Assembly: GCA_030761205.1 (NCBI GenBank)
Contig: JAULJL010000021.1
Location: forward strand, 13,683,160 to 13,747,159
Source of the DNA: Fremontodendron californicum
Lineage: Eukaryota; Streptophyta; Magnoliopsida; Malvales; Malvaceae
Direction of reading: 5' to 3'
Length of the DNA: 64,000 nt
Of this stretch, positions 11,174 to 21,890 are shown in pieces. Under the pieces are notes generated by a model. The model was not told where the DNA came from. It did no database searches and was given only the letters and a program-made list of their open reading frames with translations. How positions within the stretch are numbered: position 1 is the stretch's first letter; each line of letters opens with the position of its first letter. The translations under genes were made by a program, and so were the position numbers.

Positions 11174-11675
11174 TGTTGAGGGTCTTTGTGGTGTTGGATG
11201 GTTATCTTTTTGAAGATTCAAGGAAGAAAACTAGAGGATGGCAGTTAAGGTGGCAGAGCAACTGTGTTCCTGGTATTGAAGTGTCTAGAGTCCTTGAGTT
11301 GGCCTTCAGGGGACTATTTATACTTTCGCTGACAGGTCGTCGCGCGCCACGTGTCATAGCTTGGCTAGGGGTAAGTGGTCGAGGCCTCACGTGGATTCTA
11401 ATGTGAAGGGCGGCGATGTGATAGACAAAGCAGTTGTTGGAGAGGCCATGTGTCCTTTTGAAGTGATAGGTGGTAGGGCTCGCCGGGCGATTCAAGGTTA
11501 GGTGAGCCATGACTGGTTCAAATCGTGGCGAGTCCATTTTTGGGCTTTCTACTCTGGTCTAATTGTTGAGGGTTCGTTGGGTTTAATAGTTGGCTTGGAA
11601 GGCCCATTAGATCTGGGGGCCTGGAAGGCCTATTGGGTTTAACACAATCCTTTTTCTATCATAATATTTACGACT
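11174..11675 (-). repeat. 5' LTR of composite C1 (502 bp)
   Basis: Bounded on the primer-site side by CCTCAACA (minus strand) followed by a TTGGCATCGTCTGTAGGAAC primer site at about 11173-11153. The other end reads CGTAAATATTATGATAG, with the expected terminal TG mutated. A TATAAATA box lies at 11315-11322 (minus). C2 has the same 502-bp LTR at 52508-53009, ending in a proper TG. No second LTR exists, so age cannot be estimated from LTR divergence. Confidence 0.65.
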
Positions 11676-13035
11676 GCAGCCATGGTTCCCAGAGTTTGAA
11701 GTGTAGAAAAAAAAATCCTATTTAAGTTCTCAACTTTTGGAGTGCATATTAAATTGTCATTCCTTCAATTAGGTTTTTTCGTTTTATTATTATTATTTAT
11801 CTACGTGCCAAATGACGTGGATTAATTTTGATAATCGGATCATTTATTCTATTATTTTCACTAAATTCAAAATGAAAAATGCATTAATTATATCTGCTAA
11901 ATGTGTACAATTTGATAAATATTAACAAGTGTTTAGTGATACTGATTAAGGTGATTTTTAAGAAAAAAACATTATTAACATATTATTTCTTGAATTTAAT
12001 AAAAACAATGCATTAAATGTATTTTTTTAAAAATAATAATTTAATTATCTTTAACTAAATCCTATAGACACATTTTAATTGATTTTTTCTCTCTTAAAAA
12101 CAATTTTTATATTTAATAAATTACTTTTATTGAAATTAAGAAAATAGATCATACGTTAATTAATTTTAAAAATTTTAAATCTCACTTTAATCCAATATTG
12201 AAAAAATCGAATTGGATCTGCCGATTGGACCGGTTCAATTGAGAATTGGTGACTTTTTCGGTTCGACACATACCAAAGAACTGGGGATTCAATAATCCGA
12301 TAAAAATTGGTTCAATCGGTAAAAAATCGATAAAAATCGGATTAAACCAGTAAAAAATCGGTTTTTGTTATTTTTATTACTTTTTATTTTTGTAAGTCCT
12401 CTTAATCATATTTTAAAGATCATTCCATTAAGAAAAAATATATTTTTATTAACTAATTATTATATTTAATACTTATTTAATATCAAAATCATATATTTAA
12501 TATTTAATTGAATAATTTGATTTAACCAATATCATAATTAATCTACGATAGCGATTTTTTATTCATTGCTTTTGTTGATGCAAGGATTATTGAACTGCGC
12601 CCGCTATGAGGTTTTGTTTACTTTGGAAGTCTAAAGACCGCTCTCACAGTTTTGTTCTTTGAGAAAAAACGTTTAATAGCGGAAGGATTGTCCTTACTTT
12701 ATAAAATCACAATTCATTTCATAACTAATCGATGTAAAATCATTTTCCCCTGCAACAGCTTTAATCAACGTTACTGGCCGGTACATATTTTAGATTATCC
12801 TTTATTTTATATTATATAAGTAAACTATTTATGAGGATCCCACTTTTGTTTTTGTTTTTCTCTATTAAGTGTAAGAGAATACGTGGGTCCTAGCTAGGTT
12901 TTCAATCTGAAACTTCTTGTTTGGTCAAACATAGAGGGTTCTCATTGTTTATGGTTCATAGTCTATACACATTAACTGGGTCAACTCAGTCTCATAACAA
13001 ATAAACAAAGCCATGATCAAGTAAGTTGAATTATT
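11676..13035. other. AT-rich spacer, copy 1
   Basis: Non-coding. Contains a degenerate inverted-repeat-like block at about 12195-12370 with repeated AATCGG/CCGATT words (phrases like GGTTCAATCGG), probably an old MITE. The rest is AT-rich. The same spacer with small differences is at 53010-54369. Nothing resembling a gene. Confidence 0.6.
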
Positions 13036-13790
13036 GCTAAATCTTTTAGTAAAAAAATTTCGTGCACTAGGACCCTACTCAGTTACAATAACCTGATTCA
13101 ACAAAATTCTTTGTAGTTTTTCACGTTTGAATGAAATAGAATTAAAATAAAATCAAATAGTTACTGATAAAAGATGAGATTAAACTTTTTAGTTAAAAGT
13201 GTCGGTTTATTAGGTTCCAACCCAGTTACAGTAACCTGATTCAACATAATTTTGTGTAGCTTTTATTACTATACTTTGAACTTAGGTCAATTGGTTCATT
13301 GAATGAAATAGAATTGGAATGAAATAGTTATTTTGTAGTAATAAATAGAGCTGGAATTAGACATGTTTGTAGACCGATTCGGATCGAGACTCGATTTTTT
13401 TTCTTCTCTTACTCAAGTTCGGATCGGATTGACTCAAATAAAAAACACCCATGTCCAGGCCCGATCCAGTTCGAACCAGTCGAATAACCCGATTCTTGAA
13501 CAATTCTAAATGAAATAGAGTGAAATAGTTATGTAATTTGATTGATGAAGAATAACTATTACCACATTATTTTTATATTTGTTTGGCATGAATAATATAT
13601 GAAACGTCAAATCAAAATATAAAATAAAATGAAAGGTAAAAAATTACCTAGAAATTATACCTAATTTTTTGTTCCCCTTTTTCCTAAACGACTTAAGCTT
13701 CCCAAATCCTCCTTTGTAAACGACATAAGCTTTGATCTCCATCATGTTGAAGAGGTCTTCCTGGTGAAAGTAAGTTTCTATGTTGTATTT
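13036..13790. repeat. Flanking repeat segment R2
   Basis: Member of the R family (see R1), upstream of peptide gene copy 1. It carries MITE-1 and ends with GTTGAAGAGGTCTTCCTGG then GTGAAAGTAAGTTTC. Nearly identical to R4, its counterpart upstream of gene copy 2. Confidence 0.7.
13351..13512. mobile_element. MITE-1 copy in R2
   Basis: Same element as at 248-407, again flanked by AAATAGAG on both sides (13343-13350, 13513-13520). Shared by R1, R2 and R4 at the orthologous place, so it inserted before those segments were duplicated. Confidence 0.75.
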
Positions 13791-15660
13791 CATTCCTTTT
13801 GTGGATTTTTTTTCATGTCCATTTTGATCAGAATTTACTTAGAATGCAAATCTTTTAATAGGAAACTTTTTTTTTTTTGGAAAACGAATGATAAAACAAA
13901 ATAGAAAACGAATCATTAGAGCAGAGACTATTGCAAATAAAAACCTTAAAAAAAAAAGAGCCAAGAAAATAAATTTTTGGTAACAATATATTTCTCGTTC
14001 TCAATTAGCTTGCTGCTCTCTTTCAGTAAGTTGGAAAAGAGTTTCCTAATGAGATAAAAACACTTCTAACTTTGTAATCAGTAACTTCTTCGAATGCTTT
14101 ATTATTATCACCATTTAACATATGTGAGATAAAAACATTTATCTAATAATAATTTAGAAAAAAATAGACATGAAATAAATCAATTAAATTTGTCCAAAAA
14201 TCGGATTATCCGTTCAATTCTCCCATGTGAGATTAACATTTGAAAATAATTTTAGTTAAAAGTAATAACTCTATATATATAACTCCAAAATTTGTACGTG
14301 GCTTAAAAATTTTAAACAAATCAAAATGATAGTTGAATAGATGCCAATCATATTTGTCATGATTAATGGATTATCATATATAATTAATCACTCTAGTTGA
14401 GTTTGAATTGTTAAAATTTTTTAGGATATTTTAAGCTTTTATTATGTAACCAATGATGAAATCAAATATGATATTATAAACTAGTAATATTTGTTAGATT
14501 AATTTTAAGCTAGCTAGCTATATCACCATATAGTTGATTTGAATGTCGCGTTCGAAAAAATATTTTGGCACCTTCTAACCTTGTTTTCTCTCTATATAAT
14601 TAAACATACAAGTACTTGAAAATCACTTCAACATTAAACGTGCCATTATTATTCTTTTAAAATTGATTAGGTTAGAATAACATAAAGAAAAAACAAATTC
14701 AACAGTGACATTATTCGTTTAAAATGCATTGTTTTTAAAAAATTAAAAAAAAAAATATATACACCCCTTTTAACTTCATCTCCTTGGCTGGACACACATA
14801 ATGAGATCTGATTCTGATGTCATTATTAGACTTACCTCGATAATGCTCAAGAGAGATATAAATTACGGTCGCGTTCATGTTTTTGATTGTATCACATTTA
14901 TCACGGTTACGGACGTAACGAAATCAATGGCGGTGATCGAGATCATGAATTATTTTAAATTTTGGACAATTTATTGTAAAATATAATAATTATAATCATA
15001 AAAACTCATTTCAATGATTATTAAAAAAATTTATAGATATATTTAATTATAAATAGCATTTTCAATGAAAATTCCATCGAAAAGTTGACTTTTGGTCCAA
15101 TTAAACATTTTCGAGTATAAATGAGACATCTATATTCGCAAGTTATTTGAGTTCGACTCGAAAAATTTGAATTCCATTCGATTATTGTCGAGCTGAGCTC
15201 GAACTATCGAATGAGTCGAATTCGAGTATTTTAATGTCAATCGAATTTAATCAAATTTAATCAAATAAAAAAATGATAGCTGAACAGATGCCAATCATAT
15301 TTGTCATGATTAATCAATGATCATAATTGTCATGATTAATCAATTATCATAATGATTAATCTGTGTCAGAGTGTGTGTCGAAACAAATTCAACAGTGACA
15401 TTATTTCCTTAAAATGCATTATTTAAAAATAAAAATAAAAAAATAAACCCCTTTTAGATTCATCTCCTTGGCTGGAAACTAATAATGAGATCTGAAATTA
15501 AATTATTTGGATACTGCTTAGCTCATTGATCAACTTGTCTGTTAAAAAAAGAAAACGTAACAAAATTACTTCACTGAATATGTCTAGACTATATACCAAG
15601 GTAGATGTTTCATGCCACTTCACATATTATATTCTAATCAAGTCTAAACCATCATCCTAT
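13791..15660. other. Upstream region of peptide gene copy 1
   Basis: AT-rich, no gene recognised. A 61-codon ORF at 14801-14986 recurs in copy 2 and, altered, near 60430-60656, but has no known motif and is probably not a gene. At 15112-15260 lies a truncated relative of MITE-2 (GTCGAGCTGAGCTCGAACT and neighbours). The repeated motif GCTGAACAGATGCCAATCAT / GTCATGATTAATCA occurs near 14340 and 15280. Nearly identical to 55120-57020. Confidence 0.6.
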
Positions 15661-15661
15661 C

Positions 15662-15670
15662 TATATAAAG
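15662..15670 (+). promoter_or_regulatory. TATA box of peptide gene copy 1
   Basis: TATATAAAG, 65 bp upstream of the ATG at 15735. The spacing leaves room for a leader of about 35-45 bases. Identical in copy 2 at 57024-57032. Prediction from sequence only. Confidence 0.7.
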
Positions 15671-15734
15671 GGCTTTAAGCTACAACACTCCTCCATCAAT
15701 AACCAATTTAATTTAAGGAGAATTACTGCAAGAA

Positions 15735-15866
15735 ATGGAGTGTAAGAAGTTAGCTTTTCTTTTCGCTGCAATGGCGTTGGTACTTTTAGCCACGGCGATT
15801 CCAATTGCATTCGCTGCTCGTAACGAGGTTGTTTCCTTCCCCGTCGACACTAATGCAATGGCTAAC
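15735..15866 (+). pseudogene. Secreted cysteine-rich peptide, copy 1, 5' part
   Basis: Codons 1-44 of the peptide gene whose intact copy is at 57097-57381. This part encodes the signal peptide and a short pro-region and is unchanged from copy 2. Element A is inserted immediately after codon 44. Reading on into the LTR adds 16 codons to a TGA at 15915-15917, so a transcript ending in the LTR could make a 60-residue secreted peptide with none of the mature cysteines. The remainder of the gene is at 39674-39826. Promoter and leader look intact. Confidence 0.85.
15862..15866. repeat. Target-site duplication, left (CTAAC)
   Basis: CTAAC directly before element A; repeated at 39669-39673 directly after it. 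The intact paralogue has a single CTAAC at the corresponding place (57224-57228). A 5-bp duplication is typical of LTR retrotransposon integration. Confidence 0.95.
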
Positions 15867-16096
15867 TGTAGAAGGAGAAAATTTGTAACAAATTACAAAT
15901 TGCCACGTGTTAATTGAAATTTCTTTTAATTAAGAAATTTTCAATTAAATTATACATTACCATGTGAAATTGATAATATCATATTATAATTAATTATTTT
16001 ATAATTAATTAAATATGTACACATGGTTTGACCAATCAAATTGCAAGGATTCATATGTTATCCAATCAAATTTCATCCATGTGTCATAATTATTTT

Positions 16097-16516
16097 ACCT
16101 CTAATTAAATTAAATTAATTAAGAGATAAATAATAAATTTTTATCTCTAATTAAATTAAATTAATTAAGAGATAAATAATAAAGTCTTATCTCTAATTAA
16201 ATTAAATTAATTAAGAGATAAATAAATATTTTATCTCTAATTAAATTAAATTAATTAAGAGATAAATAAATATTTTATCTCTAATTTAATTAATTAATTA
16301 AGAGATAAATAAATATTTAATTGATTAATTAAGAGATAAATAAATATTTTATCTCTAATTTAATTAATTAAGTGATAAAAAATAAATATTTTATCTCTAA
16401 TTTAATTAATTAATTAAGTGATAAAAAAATAAATATTTTATCTCTAATTTAATTAATTAATTAAGGGATAAATAATGAAGCTTTATCTCTAATTAAATTA
16501 ATTAAGAGATAAATAA
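16097..16516. repeat. Palindromic tandem repeats in U3 of left LTR
   Basis: About ten units of 31-47 bp. A typical unit runs from TTATCTCTAATTAAATT to AATTAAGAGATAAATAA, so each unit is itself an inverted repeat able to form a hairpin (TTATCTCT against AGAGATAA). Sited directly upstream of the TATA box. Repeated in the right LTR at 38783-39206. Confidence 0.9.
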
Positions 16517-16563
16517 GGAGGATGAGTTCTTTTAAAATTCTCTTTCACCTGGCTAGCTACCAC

Positions 16564-16571
16564 TATAAATA
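16564..16571 (+). promoter_or_regulatory. TATA box in left LTR of A
   Basis: TATAAATA followed by GAGACCTCCTC, downstream of the U3 repeats. It probably drives the element's genomic transcript; the counterpart in the right LTR is 39254-39261, which could drive transcription into the 3' part of the peptide gene. Confidence 0.7.
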
Positions 16572-16951
16572 GAGACCTCCTCTTAACACAAATTCACAAT
16601 TCAGAAAGCCTGAAGAGAAGAAGATTTTGAAGAGCCAAATCCTCTCAAAATTCTTAAGAAGAAATTAGAGAAATTCTAAGAACGCGGTGCTTGTTCTTGA
16701 GAATTCTCTAAGAAGCTGCTCTCCGATCTTGTTCATCGAAGGAAAGGAGATAATTCCTGTTTTTCAAGACCGATTCAAGATCAAGTCGTGAAGACCCTTG
16801 GATCAAAGTTTTACTGAAGAAAAGAATCAAAGGATTTCTTTCTTTAAGAATATTCAGAGATTGTAACCTCAAAGTTCGATTAATAAAATTCTTATTTGAC
16901 TGCAAATTTTACTTGTCATATTTTTGACGCAAAATTTGTGTGTACAAATTT

Positions 16952-16969
16952 TGGCACACCCAGTGGGAC
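16952..16969 (+). other. Primer-binding site of element A
   Basis: TGGCACACCCAGTGGGAC, five bases after the LTR. Starting with TGG (complement of tRNA CCA end), it fits the place and shape of a tRNA primer site. I cannot assign the tRNA with certainty. Confidence 0.65.
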
Positions 16970-17019
16970 AATCTCTGCCTTTCATCTCTTTTCTTCAAAA
17001 CTCAAGTTATCAAGTTGCA

Positions 17020-19233
17020 ATGGCTCCCAAGAAGAACCTTGCTAACAAACCAACTCTCAAGCCTGCTCGAGCTAATCCTGCAGTCTACCCCACTTCATCA
17101 TCAAGCATTGATATCCCCGCTCATCCTTATGGCACTAGGAGGAAGACCAAAGCTCTTGCTGAATTGTATGAGCAAACTCTTCCTGTGCTCAATCAAAACC
17201 CTCTCTATGACACTTCTTCTCCAATTCAAGACTTAGAAGAAGTTTCTGCTAGACAAGTTGATTCTCCTCGAGGATCAAGTGCAAGTCGCCAGTTAACATA
17301 CCAAGAACAAGATAACTACTCAAGCAACAAGCTTATCCCATCATCTGCTCCAAAATCAAGTTCTGGAGTAATGGCTGTCATGACAACTGGCACCACATCA
17401 TTGGAAGAACAAGTTGCACTACTGGCAAAATCTGTTGAAATTCTTTCAGCAAGTATCAAAGAGAAGGATAACCAGATCGCTTCCATGATGGACAAGATCG
17501 CCGGTCTCACTGGAAAAAGAAACGAGGCTTCAAACCAAAATTGGCAATCAATCTTTCAAGATGATGGTGAGAACTCTGGCAAGGAAGTTGCTAAGGATTC
17601 TGAAGAAAAGATCAATGAACTCGTCACTACCAGTCAGCTCAAGGATCTTATCAAGGAGGCTATCAAAGATCAAGTTGAAAGCGTCACTCAACCTTCATAT
17701 ACATATGCAAAACCATATTCTCAAAGGATCGATCGTCTGAGGATGCCTGGGAACTATCAACCCCCAAAGTTTCAGCAGTTCGATGGAAAAGGAAATCCAC
17801 GCCAACATGTTGCACATTTCGTGGAAACTTGCAATAATGCTGGTACCTATGGGGATCTCATGGTGAAGCAGTTCGTTCGCTCCCTAAAAAGCAACGCCTT
17901 TGATTGGTATACTGATCTTGAGCCTGGGACGATTGACAGCTGGGAACAACTTGAGCGTGAATTCCTTAATCGATTCTACAGCACTCGTCGCTTAGTCAGC
18001 ATGATCGAACTCACAAGCTCACGTCAATGGAAGGATGAGCCAGTCATTGATTACATTTACAGATGGAGAAATCTGAGCCTTAACTACAAAGAAAGACTGT
18101 CTGAGTCTTCTGTCCTTGACATGTGCATCCAAGGCATGAATTGGGGCTTGCGTTACATTCTTCAAGGCATCAAGCCTAAGACCTTTGAAGAATTAGCCAC
18201 TCGTGCTCATGATATGGAGTTGAGTATGACAGCTGCTGGAAATCAAGAACCTCCGGTGCAAGAGCCAAAGAAAGCCAAGGAAAAACAAGATACCCGCAAA
18301 GGGGGCAAAACCTTTACCAATAAGGGAGAAAGCAAACAGTCCATGGCCGTGACTACCAAGCCTCTTAAGATATCTCCCAAGTCAAAACAATCTCAAGAGA
18401 CAAAATCTTCTCCTATCCAAGACAAAGGTAAAGGCAAGATCACTTTGAAGGAGAGGCAAGAAAAGAAGTATCCTTTTCCTGATTCTGATGTTTCAAGCAT
18501 TCTTGAAGAACTTTTAAAGACTAAGCTGATTCAGTTGCCAGAAATGAAGCGACCTGAAGAAGCTGATAAAGTAGAAGACTCCAATTATTGCAAGTACCAT
18601 CGCTTGATTAGCCATCCTCTGGAGAAGTGCTTTATTTTGAAGGATAGAATTATGCGACTCTATGAAGAAGGGAAAATCGAGTTTGAAGAAGAAACGATGT
18701 CGTCAAATTTGGCATCAGTCAATACGGTTTCTCAATCCAATTTGCTGGATAGAACCATAAAATTTGGCTCTTTTTATCCTATCATACTGGCTCCAAGTAC
18801 AAGTACGATAGTGGATCTTCAGGGAAGTGGGGGCAACTATTTGCTTCAAAGACAAAATCAAGATCACGATGGTTGGACTCTAGTCACACGCCGAAAAAGC
18901 AAAAAGAAGAATCTTCCAAAAGTTGTGAAAGTGCCTACAAGAACTAAGATGGTCAAACAACCATCTAAATTCCCAAAGCCCAATGTGCCTCAAGAAGCAA
19001 AAATGCCATATCGGGGTAAAAATTCAGTAGGGAGGAAGTCAAGGAGGCAAATCACTTTAAACGAATTCATGCCAATTCAGCTTAGAAATGAAGATTTGGT
19101 TTTCATGACTTGTTACCATAACGATGGCAATGAAGATAATGAAAACAACACAGACTCAGTAGCATTTGAAGTTGATGAGCATTCTTGTGCTACGAAAATT
19201 AACTTTTCTGATGAGGATCTGTTGCTAGGGTGA
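17020..19233 (+). CDS. gag: Gag polyprotein of element A
   Basis: A 737-codon frame starting at the first internal ATG after the primer site (MAPKKNLANKPTL). An in-frame ATG at 16924 lies inside the LTR and is unlikely to be the start. The N-terminal 110 residues are basic and Ser/Pro-rich; a helical heptad-like stretch follows (EEQVALLAKSVEILSASIKE). The Retrotrans_gag domain spans about residues 250-400 (QQFDGKGNPRQHVAHFVETC, DSWEQLEREFLNRFYSTRR). A knuckle-like motif CKYHRLISHPLEKCF is near residue 535. It ends at TGA 19231-19233, after which the same frame continues as protease. Forms the particle that packages element RNA. Confidence 0.9.
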   Translation: MAPKKNLANKPTLKPARANPAVYPTSSSSIDIPAHPYGTRRKTKALAELYEQTLPVLNQNPLYDTSSPIQDLEEVSARQVDSPRGSSASRQLTYQEQDNYSSNKLIPSSAPKSSSGVMAVMTTGTTSLEEQVALLAKSVEILSASIKEKDNQIASMMDKIAGLTGKRNEASNQNWQSIFQDDGENSGKEVAKDSEEKINELVTTSQLKDLIKEAIKDQVESVTQPSYTYAKPYSQRIDRLRMPGNYQPPKFQQFDGKGNPRQHVAHFVETCNNAGTYGDLMVKQFVRSLKSNAFDWYTDLEPGTIDSWEQLEREFLNRFYSTRRLVSMIELTSSRQWKDEPVIDYIYRWRNLSLNYKERLSESSVLDMCIQGMNWGLRYILQGIKPKTFEELATRAHDMELSMTAAGNQEPPVQEPKKAKEKQDTRKGGKTFTNKGESKQSMAVTTKPLKISPKSKQSQETKSSPIQDKGKGKITLKERQEKKYPFPDSDVSSILEELLKTKLIQLPEMKRPEEADKVEDSNYCKYHRLISHPLEKCFILKDRIMRLYEEGKIEFEEETMSSNLASVNTVSQSNLLDRTIKFGSFYPIILAPSTSTIVDLQGSGGNYLLQRQNQDHDGWTLVTRRKSKKKNLPKVVKVPTRTKMVKQPSKFPKPNVPQEAKMPYRGKNSVGRKSRRQITLNEFMPIQLRNEDLVFMTCYHNDGNEDNENNTDSVAFEVDEHSCATKINFSDEDLLLG

Positions 19234-19574
19234 ACCCCTCATAATCGGCCGTTGTTCGTTGTAGGATATACTCGGGAACAGAAGATCAATAGAATCTTGA
19301 TCGATGATGGTTCTGCTGTCAACATACTCCCGTTGATGACAATGAAAGAATAGGGAGTTCCTTTGGATGAATTGATGCAAAGCCGCTTGATGATCCAAGG
19401 ATTCAACCAAGGGGGACAAAGAGCTCTTGGAAAACTTAGACTTCAACTTTTCATTGGAGATATGGAATCAAGTCCACTTTTCCATGTAATCGATGCCAAA
19501 ACGACGTACAACATGTTGTTAGGACGACCGTGGATACATCAAAATGGTGTAGTCTCCTCAACTCTGCACCAATG
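19234..19574 (+). pseudogene. pol: Protease of element A, first part
   Basis: Continues the gag frame past TGA 19231-19233. The active-site box is ILIDDGSAVNILPL, and the second conserved box is MLLGRPWIH. A TAG at 19351-19353 lies between them, so a functional protease is not expected from this copy. The frame is cut after 19574 by element B and resumes at 29021 in register. Aspartic protease that would cleave Gag-Pol. Confidence 0.85.
19570..19574. repeat. Target-site duplication of B, left (CAATG)
   Basis: CAATG flanks element B on both sides (19570-19574, 29016-29020). Removing B and one copy restores the pol reading frame of A, confirming the boundaries. Confidence 0.93.
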
Positions 19575-21058
19575 TGATGGAAACTCAATTAAGAGTTGTA
19601 AACCCAAGTGCAGGTTATGTTCAAGTAATAAATTCTCGGGTGTCCGAGGTCGAACCACAGGGAAGCGTATTAGTAAGTATAAGTTTATAAATATATAAGA
19701 AAAAGAAAGTAAACAAGATATTAGGGAATCAACAACAAAACAAAATAAACAAGATATTAGAGAACAAAATAAATAAAATAACATAAAAGAAATTAAACAA
19801 AATATAAAAAACAATAAGAAAGGATGTTGAGGTTAGAGAATCCACTCTTGGTGTTATGCTAAGATTAATCTTGTTTTATTACACAATTGAAATCCACACA
19901 TAAGGGAGGTTCCAATCGGAAGGTTTAGCAATTCAGTCCAAATTGTCCAACGTCCATAGCATATGATATTATGTTCATTTGGTGTCCTCAAAACTCATAA
20001 AAAGAGTCCAAGCATTCCTTATGCCAAGGTATATGTCTACAACAAATCAAGGTTATGAAACCAAGCATTTACTGTGCCATTTTCATTGTCAATAATGAAT
20101 CAAGATCTCTACTTTGCAAGTATGATTTTAAACCAAAAGAAAATATTATCTATGCTAGTGCTTATAAATGATGATTCATTTTAGCTCATGTTTAAGAGAC
20201 TAACCTTAGCATTTACCAAGAGCTTCACCTCATCACCTCAACAATATGATTAGAAACACATACTAGATATGAATAAAATGAAAAGAAATGTAAGAAGAAA
20301 AAGAAAACTAGAGAAAGGAAAGAAAAAGAAAACTTAGAGAATTTTATTACAATGGCTATCCTACCAATGTATCAATCTCTTCCAATACTCATCCAAGGCC
20401 CTCTATTTATACACATTTTGGAGGGCTAAATGACAAGAGACAAGCTTTACAAATTTCAAAGGTAGGTATAATAGGTGGGTGCATTTTTCTAACAATTTTC
20501 GTCATATTGTATGACAATTCTGATCAGCCAGCTTGATGGTCGATTTTGTCAATGTTGGAGGCTCGATCTGATAAAATGGTCTTCTAGAAAAATATACCCC
20601 TATCAGTTACGGATCCATAGCCGTTGGAATCAGATCATTTGCGTACGTGGATCGGACGATATGGTCAAAATACCAAAACGGTGCAGAACAGACGTCATTG
20701 CACATCAGCCAACTTGATGGTCGATTTCGCTAGGGAAAACGACTCCGTTTCAAGAAGTGTAAAACATGAAAAAGATAGATATGCCTCTTAGCTTTGCAGG
20801 GATACAAAGTTCAGCCTTATTGCTTCAGTGAAACTCGAGATATAGCTGATATGGCAAAAGGTGTCGGAACTGGAACTGAACTGGATTTGCCCTTAATTCT
20901 AGTAATCTGAAATCACTCAAAGAAACTTGTGAAAAACACCAAATTACATAAAAATATAAAAGATCATAAACACAATTAGACTAAACAATAATAACTCGTA
21001 TTTGACACAAAACAATAATAAAACATAACTAAAAACTATATAATTATACGAGTTATCA
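19575..21058 (-). repeat. 3' LTR of element B (1484 bp)
   Basis: Plus-strand TGATGGAAAC to GAGTTATCA. Offset from the other LTR is exactly 7957 bp throughout, and I saw no difference in the stretches compared, which cover nearly all of it. TATA box on the minus strand at 20404-20411. Confidence 0.93.
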
Positions 21059-21066
21059 CACCCCCA
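21059..21066 (-). other. Polypurine tract of element B
   Basis: Minus-strand TGGGGGTG, directly abutting the 3' LTR (which starts TGATAACTC on that strand). Standard site of plus-strand DNA priming in LTR elements. Confidence 0.85.
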
Positions 21067-21845
21067 TACTTAGATTGTTGCTAGTCCCTAGCAACGACTC
21101 AATAAAAATAAAATAAGAAAATCTAATCTAATCCATTTTCGTAGGAAATCACGGTGGCACTTAGCATGTGACACAAGCCTTTAAACCCCTAGGTGTCCCT
21201 AGTGGACGAGTTTAGTCTCGTGAGGGTTTACTAGGACGATACCCACAAACATTGAAGACATAAGAAAAACTAAAAATAATAATTATAACTAATCCTTCCA
21301 ATATAAATTAGAGATAATCATTGGACAAGTCTTAAAAACTAATCAATAGCTTAAAGAAATTCACAAAAAATCTTGCTTGAATGTAAATAGTTTGAGTTAA
21401 GCCAATAATAACATAACATATTTCAATCAAAATAGTGTATATTCAAACTTAATCTCAACTTCTCACATGGGATATTCTCTTGATTTTCACTCTTTAAAGT
21501 AGTGGTAAAGTGTTTACACTCAATCAATCTCATGAAAACACTTCTACCATATGCTTGCTTGTCCACCTATTCTCCACTATTTAGATCATACAACTTCATA
21601 AATCAAGAGGTCTTTATTCAAGGTTGTAATGGGGCCAAAGGGTTATAATGTGGTTAAAGAACAAAAGGATAAAGATATCACAAAGGTTCCAAAGAGTTCA
21701 TAGATTTTAGAGACATAATAAGATCATACAAATAAAACTTCTCAAAACTCTTATAAAGCACATAATAACATAGGCTAAATATTCATGTTGAGCCTTTGCA
21801 TCATTCTAACCAACTTTGTAACATCTTTTTCTAGAAGTTCAAGAG

Positions 21846-21890
<45 letters not shown>

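Larger units (their letters stand above)
1121..11675 (-). mobile_element. Decayed Ty3/Gypsy (Tat-type) composite, copy C1
   Basis: About 10.5 kb minus-strand retroelement remnant. Read in its sense: 5' LTR (11174-11675), primer site, one gag module, a second gag module, protease, G-patch, RT, RNase H, a second RNase H, integrase, then about 1.1 kb of 3' untranslated sequence ending at 1121. The second RNase H and the G-patch point to the Tat lineage. No 3' LTR is recognisable. It is homologous end to end with 42459-53009, so it was part of the unit before duplication. Stops and frameshifts make every ORF partial. Confidence 0.85.
15867..16946 (+). repeat. Left (5') LTR of element A, 1080 bp
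   Basis: Begins TGTAGAAGGAG and ends TTGTGTGTACA. It contains ten palindromic tandem units (16097-16516), a TATAAATA box (16564-16571), and a U5 rich in AAG/GAA. Against the right LTR I count about six substitutions, a 4-bp indel in the repeats and a 32-bp indel, so roughly 0.6 percent substitution. This implies a fairly recent insertion. Confidence 0.93.

Noticed and set aside
12195..12370. AATCGG-rich block in the spacer as a complete MITE
   Set aside because: Looks like one, but I could not define both ends or a target duplication, so it is described only as spacer content.
14801..14986. 61-codon ORF found in both units, with an altered relative at 60426-60656
   Set aside because: Conservation follows from the segmental duplication; no known motif, no start context, and the third copy has changed frame edges. 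Probably an old MITE or spacer.
16097..16516. Regular repeats that could suggest a CRISPR array
   Set aside because: Units are contiguous palindromes without unique spacers, inside a plant LTR.
16924..17019. Upstream in-frame extension of the element A gag
   Set aside because: It begins within the LTR and crosses the primer site; the ATG at 17020 is the first sensible start.
19539..19814. Paired ORFs inside the LTRs of B (91 and 96 codons; also 68 codons at 20511 and 28468)
   Set aside because: They repeat only because the LTRs are identical; hydrophobic, low-complexity content and no domain.
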